Shown here: positions 1 to 11,908 of the stretch, piece by piece | Layout of the letters: every line of letters starts with the position of its first letter | How positions within the stretch are numbered: the stretch's first letter is position 1 | From: Rhabdophis nuchalis | Lineage: Eukaryota; Chordata; Lepidosauria; Squamata; Natricidae | NCBI GenBank assembly: GCA_039707465.1 | Contig: CM077643.1 | Span: 48,578,605 to 48,642,604 of the forward strand | Reading direction: 5' to 3' | Length of the DNA: 64,000 bases | Translations under genes and position numbers: made by a program | The notes under the pieces: generated by a model | What the model was told of the DNA's origin: nothing | What the model saw: the letters and a program-made list of their open reading frames with translations, nothing else | The model's database searches: none

Positions 1-2
1 AG

Positions 3-590
3 CAGTGATGGTGAACCTTTTCGGCACCGAGTGCCCAAACAGAATGTGTGCGTATGTGCATGCGCCACAGCACCGGAAACCCAAAGACCAGCTGGCCGGT
101 GCACATGCATGCAGCAGCCAGCTGGTCTTTAAGTTTCTGGCTCGCGCATGCACACCGGCCAACTAGTCTTTGCATGCACCGGAGCACTGGAAACCCAAAG
201 ACCAGTTGGCCGGTGCACATGCATGCAGCAGCCAGCTGATCTTTGGGTTTCTGGCTCGCGCATGCACACTGGCCAACTAGTCTTTGCATGCACTGGAGCA
301 CTGGAAACTCAAAGACTAGCTGGCCAGCGGCCGCATGCCTGTTTTTTGGGAAAGCTGTTCTCAAGCTGTTTCAGGTCTGAAAATGACCTGAAATATGGCC
401 CAGGAAACAATCTGGGTTTTGCCTGGTTTGGGGGCTGTTGTCAGGCCATTTTCCAGTGTTCCAGCGCCCACAAAGACCAACTATGCATGTGTGCTGTAAA
501 CCAGAAGAGCAGCTGGCAACGGCGTGCGTGCCCACAGTGAGGGCTCTGCATGCCACGTCTGGAACACATGCCATAGGCTCGCCATCACGG
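3..590. mobile_element. hAT-type non-autonomous DNA transposon with internal tandem duplication
   Basis: The left end reads CAGTGATGGTGAACC and the right end GGCTCGCCATCACGG, imperfect inverted repeats of the CAGTGATGGYGAACC type used by many vertebrate hAT MITEs. The left target duplication cannot be checked because only 2 bp precede the element. Inside, a unit of about 114 bp is repeated just over twice (about 67-304). Each unit is partly self-complementary (CAAAGACCAGCTGGCC facing GGCCAACTAGTCTTTG). There is no transposase; open frames here are incidental. Related copies lie at 10689, 35723, 49992 and 53507. Confidence 0.75.
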
Positions 591-1419
591 ATCTAGTGTG
601 ACTATGAAGGCTGTGGCTCCCTCTCTGTGGAACATCACCTCTGCAGAGATAAGATTACTAAGCCTTTGGACTCCTAGAGTGATATGGAGCCCATCAAGTG
701 GCTCTTCCAAATGTTGTCACCAGGGACGTGGGGGTTTATTGTTTTTTTGCATTAGGGTTTTATCCTTTTAAACAGCCCGGAATCACTGAGAGTAAGTTGG
801 GCAACCATATAATTTTTTATAAATACTGCAAATACTATAATGAGAGTTTTCAAACTTGATAATATCATGACTTCCTTAAAAGGATAATATGGTTTGGTTT
901 GAAAATACACTCCTCTCCATGATTTCACCAGTCGCACATAAAATGTGTATTGGCCTGTCTTCAATCTGCTTCTTTTAAACTGCTTGTACAACGTCTCAGC
1001 TTGCAAAACGGTGGTGGGCTATAAGTTGCTTTGAGCACTTTCTTTTTCAGCACAGGCACACAGAGATAACGACAATCACAGCCTGTTTGCTTTCCCCTCC
1101 AGCTTGGTCTCTTCCCTTCAACCTTCATCTTCCAGTTTTCTCCTCGCTGCAATGTATTTCTCTCCTGCCATTGAAATCCCTCAGAAGAATGAGTGACAAG
1201 TCAGAAGGTCAGTGTTTTGCATAAAACAAAAACAGGGTGTATTGACTCTGGTTAATGCAGAGTTGTGGACTTAGTTGCTTGAAAGTTGTGTTATTATTCC
1301 AAATAACCACTTCCCTGATTTATGTCTCTGTAGGTCAGCAATTTGTCTTACTGGTAGGACTCTGTGATTCCAGAAATATAAGAGTTGAAGAGGGTCATTG
1401 GGAGTGGGGGGGGTGAGTT
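591..1419. other. Unassigned spacer
   Basis: AT-rich sequence in which I recognise no gene, RNA or repeat boundary. Short open frames are not conserved-looking. Confidence 0.4.
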
Positions 1420-1979
1420 GTCTAACCCAGGGGTCCCCAACCCCCCCAAACCCCGGCCTGATAGGAACCGGGCCGCAGGGCTGGAGAGGAGGAGGAGGGA
1501 GCAGCACCCTGGGCAGAGGATGACCAAGCGCGCCTCCAGCAGCTCTTTCCGGGGCTTCCAGGAGGGGCCGGCATGTCAGCTGACAAGGTAACATGCCTCA
1601 TCCCACAGTGAGCGAACGAGCGAGCGGGCGGAGAACTCGAGCCTGCGGCTACCTTAAGCACCACCGAGGCCATCTGGGCGCCGCACACCCACCTTCCTTC
1701 CAGCCCCATGTGGTGCCTGGACGGTTTCGGCAGTGCTTAAGGTAGCCGCAGGCTCGAGTCCTTCGCCCGCTCGCTCGTTCGCTCGCTCGCTGTGGGATGA
1801 GGCAGCCGTTACCTCTTCAGCTGACATGCCGGCCCCTCTAGGAAGCCCCGGAAAGTGCACTGTGGTGGCCGTCGGAAGGAAGGAGCTGGTAGAGGCGCGC
1901 TCGGCCATCCTCTGCCCAGGGGGGCTGCTCCCTCCTCCTCCTCTCCAGCCGACATGCTGGCCCCTCTGCTGCTTCCCGG

Positions 1980-2385
1980 GGGGGGGAGGGAGGGAGAGAA
2001 TGACAGACACACAGAGAGAACAGACTTAGAGAGGCAGAAATAGAGAGAGGGAGGGAGAGATGGAATCAGACACACACACACACACAAAGTGACAGAGATG
2101 GGTGGAGGGAGGAGAGAGAGACAGATACAGATACACAGAGAGAGAGAGAAACAGAGAAAGAGAAAGAAAGAGAAATCGAAAAAGAAAGATGAATGAAGGG
2201 TGGGAGGGAGGGAGTGAAGGAAAGAAGGGGGAGGGAGGAGGAAGGGAGGGGTGAAAGAAGGAAGGAAGGAAAGAAAGAAAAAGAAAGAGGGATGGAGGAT
2301 AGGAGGGAGGGAAGGAAAGAAGGGAGGAAGGGGGAGGGGGGCAATGGAAAGAAGGAAAGGAAAGGAAGAAATCTATTTTCTTATT
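1980..2385. repeat. GA-rich low-complexity purine tract
   Basis: About 400 bp of almost pure A/G with GAGA, GGGA and GAAA motifs, inside the hAT-type element. Its long open frames on both strands, rich in Ser/Pro/Leu or Lys/Glu/Arg, are compositional artefacts. Confidence 0.9.
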
Positions 2386-2585
2386 CCCTTCCACCTCAAG
2401 CTACCTGTTTGGTTAACCAGGTTAAAGATCTATTTTTCTCCCAGTGGTCATTTCAAAGGAATCACATCCTCTGAGTCATTTCCTGGATTCAAACCAGCAT
2501 CCCAAAGAGTCATGGGCTGCCTTTATATATAACGAGTGCCCATAAATCCATTTTTACCATCTTCAGAAGACCAAAGACCAGCCAG

Positions 2586-2609
2586 AAATGGAAGGAAGGA
2601 AGGAAGGAA

Positions 2610-2691
<82 letters not shown>

Positions 2692-2695
2692 AAAC
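2586..2695. repeat. (GAAA)n/(GAAG)n microsatellite
   Basis: About 110 bp of GGAA then GAAA tetranucleotides, nearly uninterrupted, inside the hAT-type element. Confidence 0.95.
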
Positions 2696-2937
2696 TTATG
2701 ACCACAATTGGCTCTCAAAAGAAATTTCAGTAGTGGTACTATTGATATTTGGCTCTATTGACTAATAAGTTTGCCCACCACTGCCCTAGAGGGCCAAGTG
2801 AGCCGACTCCCCCCCCCCCCGCATGCGCATGCTGTTCCCCCTCCCCCCCCCTCCTCTAGGCCAGCCGGTCCGCAGAATTTTCTTTAAAATGAAACCGGTC
2901 CCTGGTGCAAAAAAGGTTGGGGACCCCTGGTCTAACC

Positions 2938-3028
2938 AACCTCCTGGATCAGTGCAACATCCCTGACCAAAGGCTGTTCAGTCTCTACTTGAGCCCACTA
3001 CCTTGTTGAATAATTAGTTCCACTCTTT
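2938..3028 (-). mobile_element. CR1-type LINE remnant
   Basis: A short stretch including CCAAAGGCTGTTCAGTCTCT resembles the 3' region of squamate CR1/L3 copies in reverse orientation. It is cut by the hAT insertion on its left, whose duplication GTCTAACC lies in it. Assignment is by eye and weak. Confidence 0.4.
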
Positions 3029-3047
3029 AAAATGAAACATTCAGAAC

Positions 3048-3977
3048 CAGTGGTGGGTTACTGCCGGGACGCCCCAGTATGGGCATACTGGTGCCTGCTG
3101 GGAGCAGCAGGCACCATTCCAGTACAGTGCTTCGGAGGGCTCACCCGCCCACGTTCCTTACTTGTATTTATTTTTTATTTTTTATTTTATTAAATTTATA
3201 CCCCGCCCTTCTCCAAACGGACCCAGGGCGGAGCACAGGGATGTTAAAACACATATAAAACATATAAAATTTTTAAAAACTTATTCCAATAGACCCTGTG
3301 CTAAAAACCGAATTTAAAAAACCCAAATTTAAAACTATCTAAGAGTCAGTAATGGGGGTTACGCTAGGCCGGCTAGATGGAATAGGTGTGTCTTCAGACA
3401 CTTGCGGAAGAGGCGGAGGTCGGAGATGGTGCGGAGTTCAGGGGGTAGGTCGTTCCAAAGGGCAGGGCCCGCCACAGAGAAGGCTCTTCCCCTGGGTGTC
3501 GCCAGTCGGCATTGTCCAGCCGACGGCACCCTGAGGAGGCCCTCTCTGTGGGAGCGTATCGGTCTGAGGGATGTATGGGGCAGGAGGCGGTCTCGCATAT
3601 AACTAGGCCCCGAGCCATGGAGCGCTTTAAAGATGGTCGTTAAAACCTTGAAGCGCACCCGAAAGACCACAGGGAGCCAGTGCAGCTCGCGCAGGATAGG
3701 TGTTATGTGGGAGTGTCTAGGCGCTCCCGTAATCACCCGCGCGGCTGCGTTCTGGACTAGCTGCAGCTTTCGGGTGCACCTCAAGGGGAGCCCCATTTGA
3801 CCCAACCAGGCCATTTGCACATGCGCATGCAACGTACAGCGCCTGTGCAACACTCCGCCGAGCAGCTGGAGCATCACAGAGTGGTGGTGTGCATGCATGC
3901 ACAGCACACATGCACGTGGTGGCTGCCTGGCCCCATCGCAGTGCACCGGTTGCAACGAGATCTGGAACCCACCACTG
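3048..3977. mobile_element. hAT-type MITE interrupted by an L2 insertion
   Basis: The left end CAGTGGTGGGTTACTGCCGG and the right end GGAACCCACCACTG are inverted repeats. They are bounded by a perfect 8-bp duplication TTCAGAAC at 3040-3047 and 3978-3985. The MITE's own sequence is roughly 3048-3164 and 3798-3977, and the middle is an L2 fragment. Relatives lie at 25626 and 46780. Confidence 0.85.
3165..3797 (-). mobile_element. L2-type LINE, 3' end (C-terminal ORF2 remnant)
   Basis: Read on the minus strand, it encodes the C-terminal tail of an L2/CR1-superfamily ORF2: LQLVQNAAARVITG, LHWLPVVFRVRFK, FKALHGSGPSY, PIRSHREGLLRVPSAG, LWNDLPPELR, stop near 3359. The 3' UTR (TTTATACCCCGCCCTTCTCC on the plus strand) and an A/T tail follow to about 3165. 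It is 5'-truncated inside the tail domain, so it lacks endonuclease and reverse transcriptase. It lies inside the MITE at 3048-3977 and is therefore younger than it. Confidence 0.85.
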
Positions 3978-3985
3978 TTCAGAAC

Positions 3986-5507
3986 ATAGAAATGCTTCTC
4001 ATTTCTCAGCTGCTTAATAAATCTGTTTACTACGTGAAGTCCCATTTGAGCTGTGGGTCTGAGGTGGATAGATCAGTCTTCCATTACGTTTTTTAATCTT
4101 TATATACTGAGACTGTTTGTGATGATTTTACCCTTGAAAATTAGAACAGTTTTAAAACTGTGAAGCAATGTTTTTAGGAAATGTCCCACAATGTGGTGAT
4201 GGGAGTAGCCTCTAATACTTTCATTTGCAACTGTATTTGTTTTGTATAGTGGAGCTTACCTTGGGAACTGCAGACAACAGCCAGTGGTGATGTTATATTT
4301 AGCTATAAAAATATCAAACCTATTTTTACAGCAAAGCAGGGCATACTCTCCCTAAAGGCCACCCAGTGAGATTCATAATAGAACATCTGGGAGCTACAGC
4401 CTTTGTCAAGTTTAAAATATTGTTGTCATCACACCAGACCTTGATTAGTATGTTTGAATTCATTCCAGACACAATCCCATGTAATATTATACAGGAACAT
4501 TTGTTATGTATCAAATAATGCTTCATGATCACAAACATTCATAGAGATGCATCTTCAGAGTGAATAATTAGATGATCTGCATATTCCATGCATCTTGTTT
4601 TCTGCTGTGTAGAGCAGCAGAAATGCAAGAGTTATGCATTTCATTCAGGCTTGGGAAATGTCACCCATTGTTACCCATAAGTTTAAAAAATATTTGGGGC
4701 TAGAAATTTGTGTAATTAAGGAGAAGTTTTAATTTCTTGAATATGGAACTGAACAGATTTACAAAGGAAGGGCTTGATATTAGCTGCTCAGTGCTGCCTC
4801 CTGATTGGTTATTCGATTTGTGTGATATATGACAGTTTGGAAGATTTACTGATACAAACCAGAATGAAGTTTTTTAAGACTGCTCACCTCTGCTCTGGAA
4901 GACTGTCTTCTTTTTATTGAACTGAAAAATAGCATGCCTTTTTGGGAAGAAAAGGAATTTAGTGGGGGGGGGGGAATGTTAAGGTAAAACAAGGGTAGTG
5001 CATGGGATGGGAACAGGAGTTGTAGTTGTGGTTTGAATATTACAAATGCAATGGCAGATTTTTTTAAATTGTCTATGTAAACAGCAATTTAAATCTTTTC
5101 CTACCAATTGATGATTGCCACCCTCTCCAGTTTTATAGTGCAATACAGTAGGTTTTTTTTTTTTAATTAAGAGCATAAACTTGTTTGGACAAATAAGAAA
5201 GAGGCAATCCTTTATGAGTGTCTTTAAGGAAAAAGGAGTAAAATAAATAAATCCACAGGTCTTTCCCTTGTTAACTAACCGGATGACAAATAATAAAATA
5301 CAAATTAAGAAGTGATTCCTCATGCTATTGTGCAATTTTGCTCTTTGCCTGAATTTACTGGCCAGAGAAGATGGCAAAAAGCTACCCGAGCCTGTCCTTA
5401 ACCTTTCTCCTACTGCAGAAACAGGGTGGGAGCCTATTCCTCATTTTATGTTTTCCAGACATCAGTGTAAAGGTCCAGATTATGTCTAGCAGAGAGTATT
5501 TTATATG
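3986..5507. other. Unassigned spacer
   Basis: AT-rich sequence with homopolymer runs (G near 4965, T near 5151). No recognisable coding or repeat boundary. Confidence 0.4.
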
Positions 5508-5600
5508 AGAGTCAGTTTGGTGTACACATAAAGGCCCTGGACTAGAAACTCTGGGTCCAAGCTTGAGGCATGAAAGTCAACATCATGCCCATCGTTGTCT
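5508..5600 (+). mobile_element. tRNA-derived SINE fragment
   Basis: AGTCAGTTTGGTGTACACAT followed by GGACTAGAAAC and GGTCCAAGCTTGAGGCATGA resembles the tRNA-like head of squamate SINEs of the 'GGTTTAGTGGTTAAGGC...GGCTAGAAA' type. The promoter boxes are degenerate. A reverse copy is at 22612. Confidence 0.45.
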
Positions 5601-8315
5601 CTCAGCTCTAGGGCCACTTCTGACAAATGTGGCAGAAAATTTTGTACATGGTCACCGGGAATCAAGTTTGACTCAGAGGTGCAAAAGGACAGGAAGAGGG
5701 AGAATATAGTGACATAGTCCCTTCAGCGATATACATGATAGAGCTGGAAAGCCCCCTTTGAACTGAGTTCAGCTCCTGGTGTCTTGATGGATGTATCACT
5801 ACAATTTTCTTGGCAATGGAATGGAAGTGGTTTGGCACTGCCTTCTTTCAGAATGTTTCCACTGTGTGTCTCCTATTCAGGTACTAATCAGGCCCAACAT
5901 TTCTTAGCTTCCAAGGTCAGGCAAGTGCTGTCATCTGCTACATGTCACAGAGTGATAATGGCAGAGTGCTGCCTTGAAGTGGAGGTGTGATGAAGAATCC
6001 TAGGGGGCTCAAAAGAACACTCATGAATGGAACTTCAGTTCTCCCTCTTGTTGGTACCCCTGGAATACTTGAATCAGCCTGTTTTGCCCAGCTCCTGGAA
6101 CTTCTGGCTGGCATCCATTTTTCCACTCCTCCTGGGTAGAGAGATGTGTCAGATCGAAAGGATGTTTTTGTCTTTTATCTGGGAGCCCTACAACATAGTT
6201 TCCATGAACACCTGTAGCAACTGCTGCTCGGCCTGAATGCAGGTAGCAGCCCCCTCCTGCTCAAATCTGACAATTGGGCTGCAATACCAGGAGTACCAGT
6301 TCCTCACTGGAATATTCAATCACTGGAAATTTAATCACTGGGAAATTCAAATGGTAGACAGGGCTGAAATACACTTGCCATCTCCCCATTACTAATGATA
6401 AATTCTTAAGCAGCTGCCAAAGATGAAACTTTTAAAGTACTGCTCTGGAGCAATAAAGTGCTATTAGGCTTCTTAGTTTATTTTCAAAGTGAACATTGCT
6501 CAAAAGACAACTGTTATCTGTGGGCTGGATGTATATAGTTGATTGTGCAATATGCAATACTGCATGCATAGCAAGCAACATACATTGAGAAATGTTCTCA
6601 ATGGTTGCTTTATCCATAGTCCTAGTACTCCTTTCAGATGGGTTGGGGGTTCATTTACCGTGAACCTAGGTATTATCTAGACACACAGAACATTTTTGTT
6701 TAATGCAGGCATCCCATGGTTTGTCCTAAACAAGGAATTTCCTTCTCCCTTAATAGTTGCAGCACAACATCATCAATGCAAAGCACAGAGTGTACTAAAA
6801 GCCATGTTCGTGTAGAAAGAGGGAGTAGATGTTCTCAATTAAATGAAAAAAACAATGATTTGTAGCAGGGCAATCAGATCATGTCAGTGTTACAGAGGCA
6901 AACACAATCTATGTTTTACTCTGGTTGCAATATAAGACTGTCTCATCAAATAGTTTTCACGTTTCAGTGTCCATTGGCAACCTGCTGATAAGTTTTACCC
7001 ATTGCCAAGCAGGACTACAACATTTCTATTTTCTTTCTTTCTTTTTAACGTGCCTTCTCTGTTTGCTTCCAAACATTTCACTTTCCAAAGGATGGGGAAA
7101 GAGAGTGATGCAGATCATGGTGCATAGGGTACTCCGTGTTGATAAATGATCTTTTTTCCTGGAATTTACCTTGGATGCCTGTGTGCTTGGCAAGATGATG
7201 CGGCTTTGGCTTGTTCGAAGTAAAGATTTGGGATCTTTACTATGTTGGCTTTGGCAGCCAAACACCAATAGCTTTGGAGCAGGGCACCCACTTGTTTTCC
7301 CTGCTAACTATGCCAAGGCTTCTAGAAATTTTTCTTCGAAAAAGATTTTTATTTCTGGAAAAGTACTGTTTTATCAAATTAACTGGTAACTTATTAAACA
7401 AATATGATACCAGTCCTTTTCCCCCCAGCTCTCCAAACTTGGAGAAAGACATACTCAGTTTTTTCTGAGCTTGCTAAAATGAGTAAGTTATGTGCTTTCT
7501 GTGCTTGCATTTAAACAAATCTTAAGAGAAGGGAATGCAATTGGATTGTCATAATTTCTAAATATCTGAGTATGCCAATAAAAATATTTTTCGAGGGAAG
7601 TGTGCATTTTTAAGAGAACATTTAAATGTTATTCAGTATGCTTATTTTTTTAAAGCATAATGCTCTTGAAATGGGATACCCAAAACATTAAATGAATTCA
7701 GACTTTATCAGCAATTTGTCTGTGCATACTCCTGGGTCTACATCTTTGTTCATAGCAGCCAGAGGCATTTTTATAAAATAGCAGAATCAGGATTTTGTTA
7801 TCTATTATTTGTATGCAAGTGTGTTAAGTTCTCTTATCTTTTCCTCAGTATCAGATTCTTGAACACAATTTTACCTCCTTTGGATATATTTGTTGCATTT
7901 TTATGCTACTTTTTTCTCCAGGGAGTTTTGAGAAAGCAGAACACGGCCTTATTTGTTTCATTATAGCATTATGCACCAACAAACAGGGATTTAATAACAA
8001 GTTCCTTTGCTTCAGCAGAAATAGTGTCATTTGTTACATTAGTCTGATTCTTGAGCTTCGTGGCTATTGAGGCACATTATTATATTAAAAATACAGGTAA
8101 GGCTGACAACCATGGTGTTGAAAGACTGCATGAATTCTACTGGAATACATGAAAGATTCATCTTATTTCTACAATGTCTAATCAGATGCTTCCCTGGAAA
8201 CCACCAAACAAGGGTCCCCCTCCCTCTATTGTTCCTAAATAATTTATATTCTGCCATGTATCCATGGTTTGACCTGTGCCACTCCAAGTCCTTCAGGCAA
8301 TGTGCTGTACAGCTT
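5601..8315. other. Unassigned spacer
   Basis: About 2.7 kb of AT-rich sequence without recognisable exons, repeats or RNA genes. Open frames are short and carry no familiar motif. Confidence 0.4.
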
Positions 8316-8632
8316 TAAAAAGGTAAAGGTTCTCCTTGCACATATGTGCTAGTCATTCCCGACTCTAGGAGGCGGTGCTCATCTCCGTTTCTAAGCTGAA
8401 GAGCCAGCGCTGTCTGAAGACATCTCCGTGGTCATGTAGCCAGCATAACTAAATGCCGAAGGCGCACGGAACACTGTTACCTTCCCACCAAAAGTGATTC
8501 CTGTTTTTCTACTTTTTTACGTGCTTTCCAACTGCTAGTTTGGCAGAGGCTGGGGCAAGTAACAGGAGCTCACTCCATTATGCGGCGCTAGGGATTCGAA
8601 CTGCGGAACTGCCAAACTTTCTGATCAATAAG
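8316..8632 (-). mobile_element. tRNA-derived SINE
   Basis: On the minus strand a B-box-like GCAGTTCGAATCCC sits near the 5' head, around 8590-8605. The body runs leftward through GTTCCGTGCGCCTTCGGC and CCACGGAGATGTC to a tail ending ACCTTTACC. The layout and length (about 310 bp) match a common squamate tRNA-derived SINE family whose body carries GGCGGTGCTCATCTCCGTTT on the other strand. I cannot name the family with certainty. Confidence 0.7.
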
Positions 8633-10688
8633 CTTAGGTATCTTTGTCTTCCTTAAAAATATTGAATGAGGGTTGTCAATGTGGAAAGCACTGCAGTCCA
8701 AACTACAGCTACTTGGAATGGATAGTGGAGGGTGGGGGGAGAAAATCAATGCAGCTCCTTTTAGTTCATTTGATTATGAATTTTGCTTTAGAGGCTAAGT
8801 AGGTTGAAAGTCAGATGCATTGTGATTCTCAGCCAGATAGCAGGGACAGCTTTTGTACATTTGAATTTTGTTAATTTTAAAAATCTTGGCAGAATTTCAT
8901 TTCTTGGTATGAAGGATATTGCAGTAAGGAAAGCAATTTGTTTGGTATATTGTATTGTTCAACATGTTTCCTAGCAAATCTATCCCACAAAAAGTATGTA
9001 TGTTCTCATTTGGCAACCTTTCCATGATTATTTTAAGACTGTGACGGTGACCCTCTTCAATATCCCTCTATGTTGAGCAACACATCTGGCCATTTATGTG
9101 TAATGGGATCTTGCTTGCTTGCATTCTTTGATTTCTAACTTTGTTTTCCAGTTTTTTTTCCTTAGAACAAACACAGAGACACCATTAGCAGATTTATATT
9201 TGTCATGTCAGCTTGCCCTGTAGATATATTGGGATTTCAGTGTCTAGAATTTTCTGTCAGAGCCAAAAACAATTTTGACCCAATTTGAGGGCATCACGCT
9301 GAGCCAGCTGTCTTAGGGAAAGTGTTCCATATCTGTCATTTGATCTGTTTCAGATATTTTTATGCTCTGTTTCACAAAATAGCTCCAAAATTACTTTCAC
9401 TATTTCTTTATACCCTCAATTATTTTCTTATTGGCCACTCTGGGCACTCAACTTTAAACAGCACTCAGTTCTTCAATACATATGTGGAATAATGAACACT
9501 GAATTTAAAAACAAAATAATATAATAGCATTGAAGTAGAGACATACTTCAAAGAATAAATCCAATTTATCAGGACAGTATGGTTTGGAGCACTACATAAA
9601 ACAAAGCCAAGCCAATAAAACCAATAGTGAAAAGAATTAGCCAAAAACACTCCCTTATCATTGAAAGCATTCAAAGGCAGAGGATAGAATAGACATTGTC
9701 CCTTGCTTTAAAAGCTTTTAGTATATGCTAGCTAAACTCCCAAACAGTCATCATCAACTCCCTTCTCTAGTAGGCCAAGTATTTTTTCTTTAAAAGGGGC
9801 CTATAGCAGATACCTGTGCAGTAAAGGGCCTTAGCCATCATGGCTGGGAATTATGGGAGCTGAAAAGTGATACATCTATGGAGTGCCAGATTGGGGAAGC
9901 CTGTTCAAACTTCCTAGGTTTTCCTAGATTTAATCCTTGGGGTCGGAATATCCACACAATAGGCTGCAAGTATCAAAAAGCTGACGATGAAGTTTCAAGT
10001 CATGCAGATAGGAAATCCACATTTATATTATTTATTATATTTGTGGCAGGTTGATTCTGTTCATCAAGCAAGGTTTGCCCTGATTGGTAATAGCTTTGCA
10101 GGATCTCAGACTTTCATGACTGGTGTGGGTGAGAAGGATATATTGAAGAGTGATGTTGTATAGTGCTGTATGGGCTTCCTGTTTTACATAAGGTTTGCAG
10201 GAAATGCTTCTTTCCATAGGTACAGAAAAAAATAATTTTATATTCCTCCACCAAGCAAAGGAGTAAAGTTGGTGGCTTCAATAGCCCCATCCAACTTTAT
10301 GATTTGGAGAGTGGCATTAGAAGCATTTTCTCTAAATGTTGACTGTTGCTAAGAATAGAAAGGCTCTAACGCTCCCCTTTCTCTCTCTTCCTCACTTAAG
10401 ACTTAGATAAATCAATGATAAATGCTTTAGAAACATTTTAACAATTTGTTCTGATAGTTCTAGTTGCCTCTGTGATTTGCTTAAACAATAGAAGCCACCT
10501 GATGTACTCTATTTACTGTAGACTTTGGAAAATAAGTCTTATGGAAGACTTTGATTGATTGACCCAATTGATTTTACTTGACCTCCAAGCAACTCTGGGA
10601 GTTTCAGAGAAAAAAACAAACAATATCAGTTTTGATTGTTGGTCATCCTGCTACATTTTGCACTAATTTGTTAAAATGTTGACCTATT
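8633..10688. other. Unassigned spacer
   Basis: AT-rich sequence. No exon, RNA or repeat that I can identify. Confidence 0.4.
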
Positions 10689-10997
10689 GTCGTGATGGTG
10701 AACCTATGGCCAGCTGTTCTTCTGGTTTCTGGCACACTGGTCTTTGCGTGCACCGGAGCACCGGAAAATGGCCCAAAACCAGGCAGTTTTCTGGGCCTTT
10801 TCTGGACCATTTTCACGCCATTTTCCAGCGCTCCAGTGCCTGCAAAGACCAGCTTGCACCCATGAAGACCATTATAAAAATGCCCCAAAAATGCCCCTAA
10901 ATGGCTTCCAAAACAGCCAAAAAACAGGCATGCGTGGGCCAGCCAGCTGGTCTTCGGGTTTCCAGTGCTCTGGAACACACACACACACACACACATG
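10689..10997. mobile_element. hAT-type MITE, truncated, ending in (AC)n
   Basis: It starts CGTGATGGTGAACCTATGGC, matching the left end of the element at 3-590. It shares internal blocks with it (CTTTGCGTGCACCGGAGCAC; CCAGCTGGTCTTCGGGTTTC). The right terminal repeat is missing; the copy ends in an (AC)n run (10976-10995). Confidence 0.65.
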
Positions 10998-11680
10998 CAC
11001 TTTTGCTTTTAAATTTGGTTGAACATTCTAGAGGGAATGTTCAGTCTCTTGTCCTGGGTTTGATGATTTCATGCAACACATTATAGCATCTCTGGCAAAG
11101 AAATAATTGGCATAAGAATCTTACATTGTGATGTGGCCAGACGCCTCACCTGGGTGGAAATGACCAACCTCAGAGATTCACTATGAAACTTCTCTTTCTC
11201 TAACCCCAGCAATCTGTGTTGTGAGCTTATTGGGGAAAGTTTTCTTGTTTCCTCTTGCATGGGAAGTTGTCTGTCATTATGTCTGAGTGCCCAAGTCTTG
11301 CCAAAAAGGAAACATCTGGGCCCTTTCCCGTTTGTTATCACTCTGTAATGTTTGCAGCTTTTTGGCATGAAACATTTTTTTTGAGGGGTTTGTATGTCTC
11401 TGAGGAATAACTATAGAGTTGGTGGACAAACTGAAGTATTGATGGATATGCTCAACTCCGCACATACAAAGGAAAAGGTAGTAGTATGACTAGACTCCAG
11501 AGCTGAATTGTTTGAATATATCAAGCCTCCTTCCTTCATGATGAGGGTGAGGATTAATGGGAAGGGCCATAATTCTATAGCAGGGCATGTGTTTCCAGGC
11601 ACATAATCCCAAATTTAGTCCCTAATGCCTCCAATTATGAATAGAAAAGGCTTTTAAGGACCACAACTGGCTAGCACATA
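10998..11680. other. Unassigned spacer
   Basis: No recognisable gene or repeat. Confidence 0.35.
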
Positions 11681-11906
11681 CCCTGTTTCCCCAAAAATAA
11701 GGCCTCCTTGGATAACAAGCTAAAATAGCATGCGCTAAAATAAGCCCTCCCCGAAAATATTGCAACACAGCAGCAGCCATGAGGTGACCACGCTCGCCGC
11801 CTCCTGCACCTCAAAAATAATAAGATCTTCCCGAAAATAAGGCCAAGCGCTTATTTCAAGAGGTGAAAAGAAAATAAGACCCTGTCTTATTTTGGGGAAA
11901 ACATGG
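11681..11906. mobile_element. Mariner-type MITE (TA target)
   Basis: The ends CCCTGTTTCCCCAAAAATAA and TTATTTTGGGGAAAACATGG are imperfect inverted repeats, flanked on both sides by TA (11679-11680, 11907-11908). The 226-bp body contains AAAATAAGCCCTCCCCGAAA and CAGCAGCAGCCATGAGGTGA. It is non-coding. Copies split by other insertions are at 20501-21611 and 39445-40218. Confidence 0.85.
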
Positions 11907-11908
11907 TA

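Larger units (their letters stand above)
1428..2929. mobile_element. Composite hAT-type element with palindrome and purine tract
   Basis: The ends are CAGGGGTCCCCAACC and GGTTGGGGACCCCTG, perfect inverted repeats. They are flanked by a perfect 8-bp duplication GTCTAACC at 1420-1427 and 2930-2937, diagnostic of hAT transposition. Inside, from the left, are a GC-rich imperfect palindrome (about 1480-1960), a GA-rich purine tract (1980-2385), about 200 bp of mixed sequence, a (GAAA)n array (2586-2695) and a segment ending TTTGCCCACCACTGC. No transposase is seen. The same internal order recurs at 47.5-48.4 kb and, inverted, at 15.3-17.3 kb. Confidence 0.85.

Noticed and set aside
2026..2394. Ser/Pro/Phe-rich 122-codon frame
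   Set aside because: Purine tract artefact.
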